64,000 nt of DNA, from assembly GCA_003991915.1 (NCBI GenBank), contig RQTK01000202.1, forward strand, positions 301,324 through 365,323, read 5' to 3'. The translations under genes and the position numbers were made by a program. The stretch is from Elysia chlorotica. Lineage: Eukaryota > Mollusca > Gastropoda > Plakobranchidae. The notes below the pieces were generated by a model that had not been told where the DNA came from, did no database searches, and saw only the letters and a program-made list of their open reading frames with translations. Shown here in pieces: positions 63,845-64,000 of the stretch; the first letter of the stretch is position 1, and every line of letters begins with the position of its first letter.

Positions 63845-63979
63845 CCAACGTGTACAACCTACCAACCAAACACTGCAAGGTGAAGGACACAGCCCCAGGC
63901 CAGGCTGTCAACTGTTTGTTTTGGTTAAACCTGTCCAGGAACTGCAGGAAGAAGATCCCATCACTCCTCATCAGGCCTC
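59197..63979 (-). CDS. SLC16 / monocarboxylate-transporter-family carrier (5' part beyond the window)
   Basis: Twelve-helix major-facilitator carrier of the plasma membrane; the family moves lactate, pyruvate and other monocarboxylates or aromatic amino acids. Minus-strand exons 5' to 3': 63979-63863, 63115-62972, 62273-62110, about 61337-61235, 60880-60057, 59384-59197. Phases join throughout. Visible pieces: the TM1-TM2 region (DGIFFLQFLDRFNQ, AWPGAVSFTLQCLV), TM2-3 (NRFSVRTAVHLGTF), TM4-5 (GRGLIIVPGIFIVNMYFSKR, GTGIGTLGLPPLITWLF), TM6 ending FRP, a long central cytoplasmic loop, then TM7-12 (LVLSAAGAGDTVGRVVAGLV) and a short Arg-rich tail ending GGGSGK. The order and R-G/FRP motifs fit SLC16. 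Substrate not predictable. The start codon lies outside. Confidence 0.9.
59710..60056 (-). repeat. 33-bp minisatellite seeded at the SLC16 donor
   Basis: On the minus strand units read TAATCAGGTAAAGTCATCTA then TTCACTTAACTAG, about ten copies starting directly after the real exon end (ATATCAG/GTACAT). Each unit repeats CAG/GTAAAG, a better donor match than the real GTACAT. Confidence 0.93.
60057..60880 (-). CDS. SLC16-like exon with central loop and TM7-11
   Basis: Begins LKAKIASRTCQTPDVEYR, then about 90 residues of Ser/Thr-rich loop, KRGEKGKRILLHWPLFRDFP, TM7-TM11 and FQGIGTMAGLPIS. Very GC-rich with strong C/G third positions in the helices. Donor GTACAT. Confidence 0.92.
61235..61337 (-). 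CDS. SLC16-like TM6 exon
   Basis: Encodes GAHLTVAGIATCGWVVAMLF, RPLSMHKNIVRHR. Phase 0 at the start and phase 2 at the end, matching the neighbours. Acceptor CCCTAG and donor GTGGGT are weaker than average. Confidence 0.85.
62110..62273 (-). CDS. SLC16-like TM4-5 exon
   Basis: Encodes GIGRGLIIVPGIFIVNMYFS, KRLGIALGFASSGTGIGT and LGLPPLITWLFDTLGYQ, the best-conserved SLC16 segment (YF-KR--A-G-A-SG-GIG). Donor GTGAGG. Confidence 0.95.
62972..63115 (-). CDS. SLC16-like TM2-3 exon
   Basis: Encodes PAATAFCNRFSVRTAVHLGT, FLLTSGLVMSAFSPNIYFL and SYGVVQ. Acceptor TTCAG, donor GTGAGT. Confidence 0.93.
63793..63840. repeat. (GA)n microsatellite 22 bp from the SLC16 exon donor
   Basis: On the SLC16 strand this is a CT run directly downstream of the donor of exon 63979-63863. 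The wider 63300-63840 region is purine-rich low complexity with a (CA)n at 63610-63632. Confidence 0.93.
63863..63979 (-). CDS. SLC16-like TM1-TM2 exon (most 5' exon in window)
   Basis: Encodes GLMRSDGIFFLQFLDRFNQN and QLTAWPGAVSFTLQCLV, fitting the GVFF-EF--F------AWIGS region of SLC16 proteins. Acceptor ATATAG. Enters in phase 1, so at least one more coding exon lies upstream, outside the window. Confidence 0.9.
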
Positions 63980-64000
63980 CTATATGGGAGAGAAAAACAT

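Overview
This window is animal nuclear DNA: GT-AG introns, widely spaced short exons, tRNA-derived SINEs, non-LTR retrotransposon remnants and very dense micro- and minisatellites. The gene content (a group IVA-type cytosolic phospholipase A2, a C-type-lectin/Ig membrane receptor, an SLC16 carrier) and the repeat style suggest a lophotrochozoan, most likely a gastropod mollusc. That placement is an inference. There are two assembly gaps (19111-19789 and 56156-56528).

Layout. 1-5291 is repeat-rich with no convincing exon. 5292-19110 (+) holds 13 coding exons of a cPLA2: a C2 domain, then a catalytic domain with the [14 protein letters not shown] and VDAGLTF motifs. Its last exons are not visible after the first gap. 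19790-25800 (+) holds two about 98% identical copies of a long, Ser-rich, unrecognised coding exon in a roughly 3.1 kb direct duplication; only the second copy reaches a stop. 26467-27190 is a non-LTR retrotransposon tail. 29186-32660 is another direct duplication, each copy carrying a candidate signal-peptide first exon. 30281-58525 (+) is a type I membrane receptor: signal peptide, C-type-lectin-like domain, several Ig-like domains each split over two exons, one transmembrane helix and a short tail. Every internal coding exon I could place is phase 1-1. 59197-63979 (-) is the 3' part of an SLC16 (monocarboxylate-transporter family) gene, convergent with the receptor and running off the right edge.

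The striking feature is that many minisatellites begin exactly at, or contain, an exon-intron junction. Donor-containing arrays follow the exons ending at 12829, 17053, 47673 and 52959, and the minus-strand exon ending at 60057. Acceptor-side duplications precede the exons starting at 16908, 18944, 34949, 42581, 45717 and 47482. The best case is the 33-bp array at 34322-34948: 19 units with no net indel, 18 of the 19 unit boundaries carrying an AG acceptor plus the first bases of the exon, all in frame with the lectin domain. If used, this ladder could add variable numbers of an 11-residue Cys-containing repeat. A 24-bp array at about 55562-56150 is in frame inside an Ig exon of the same gene.

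Exon boundaries come from reading splice consensus and phase by eye against remembered family sequences. No alignment, expression data or repeat library was available.
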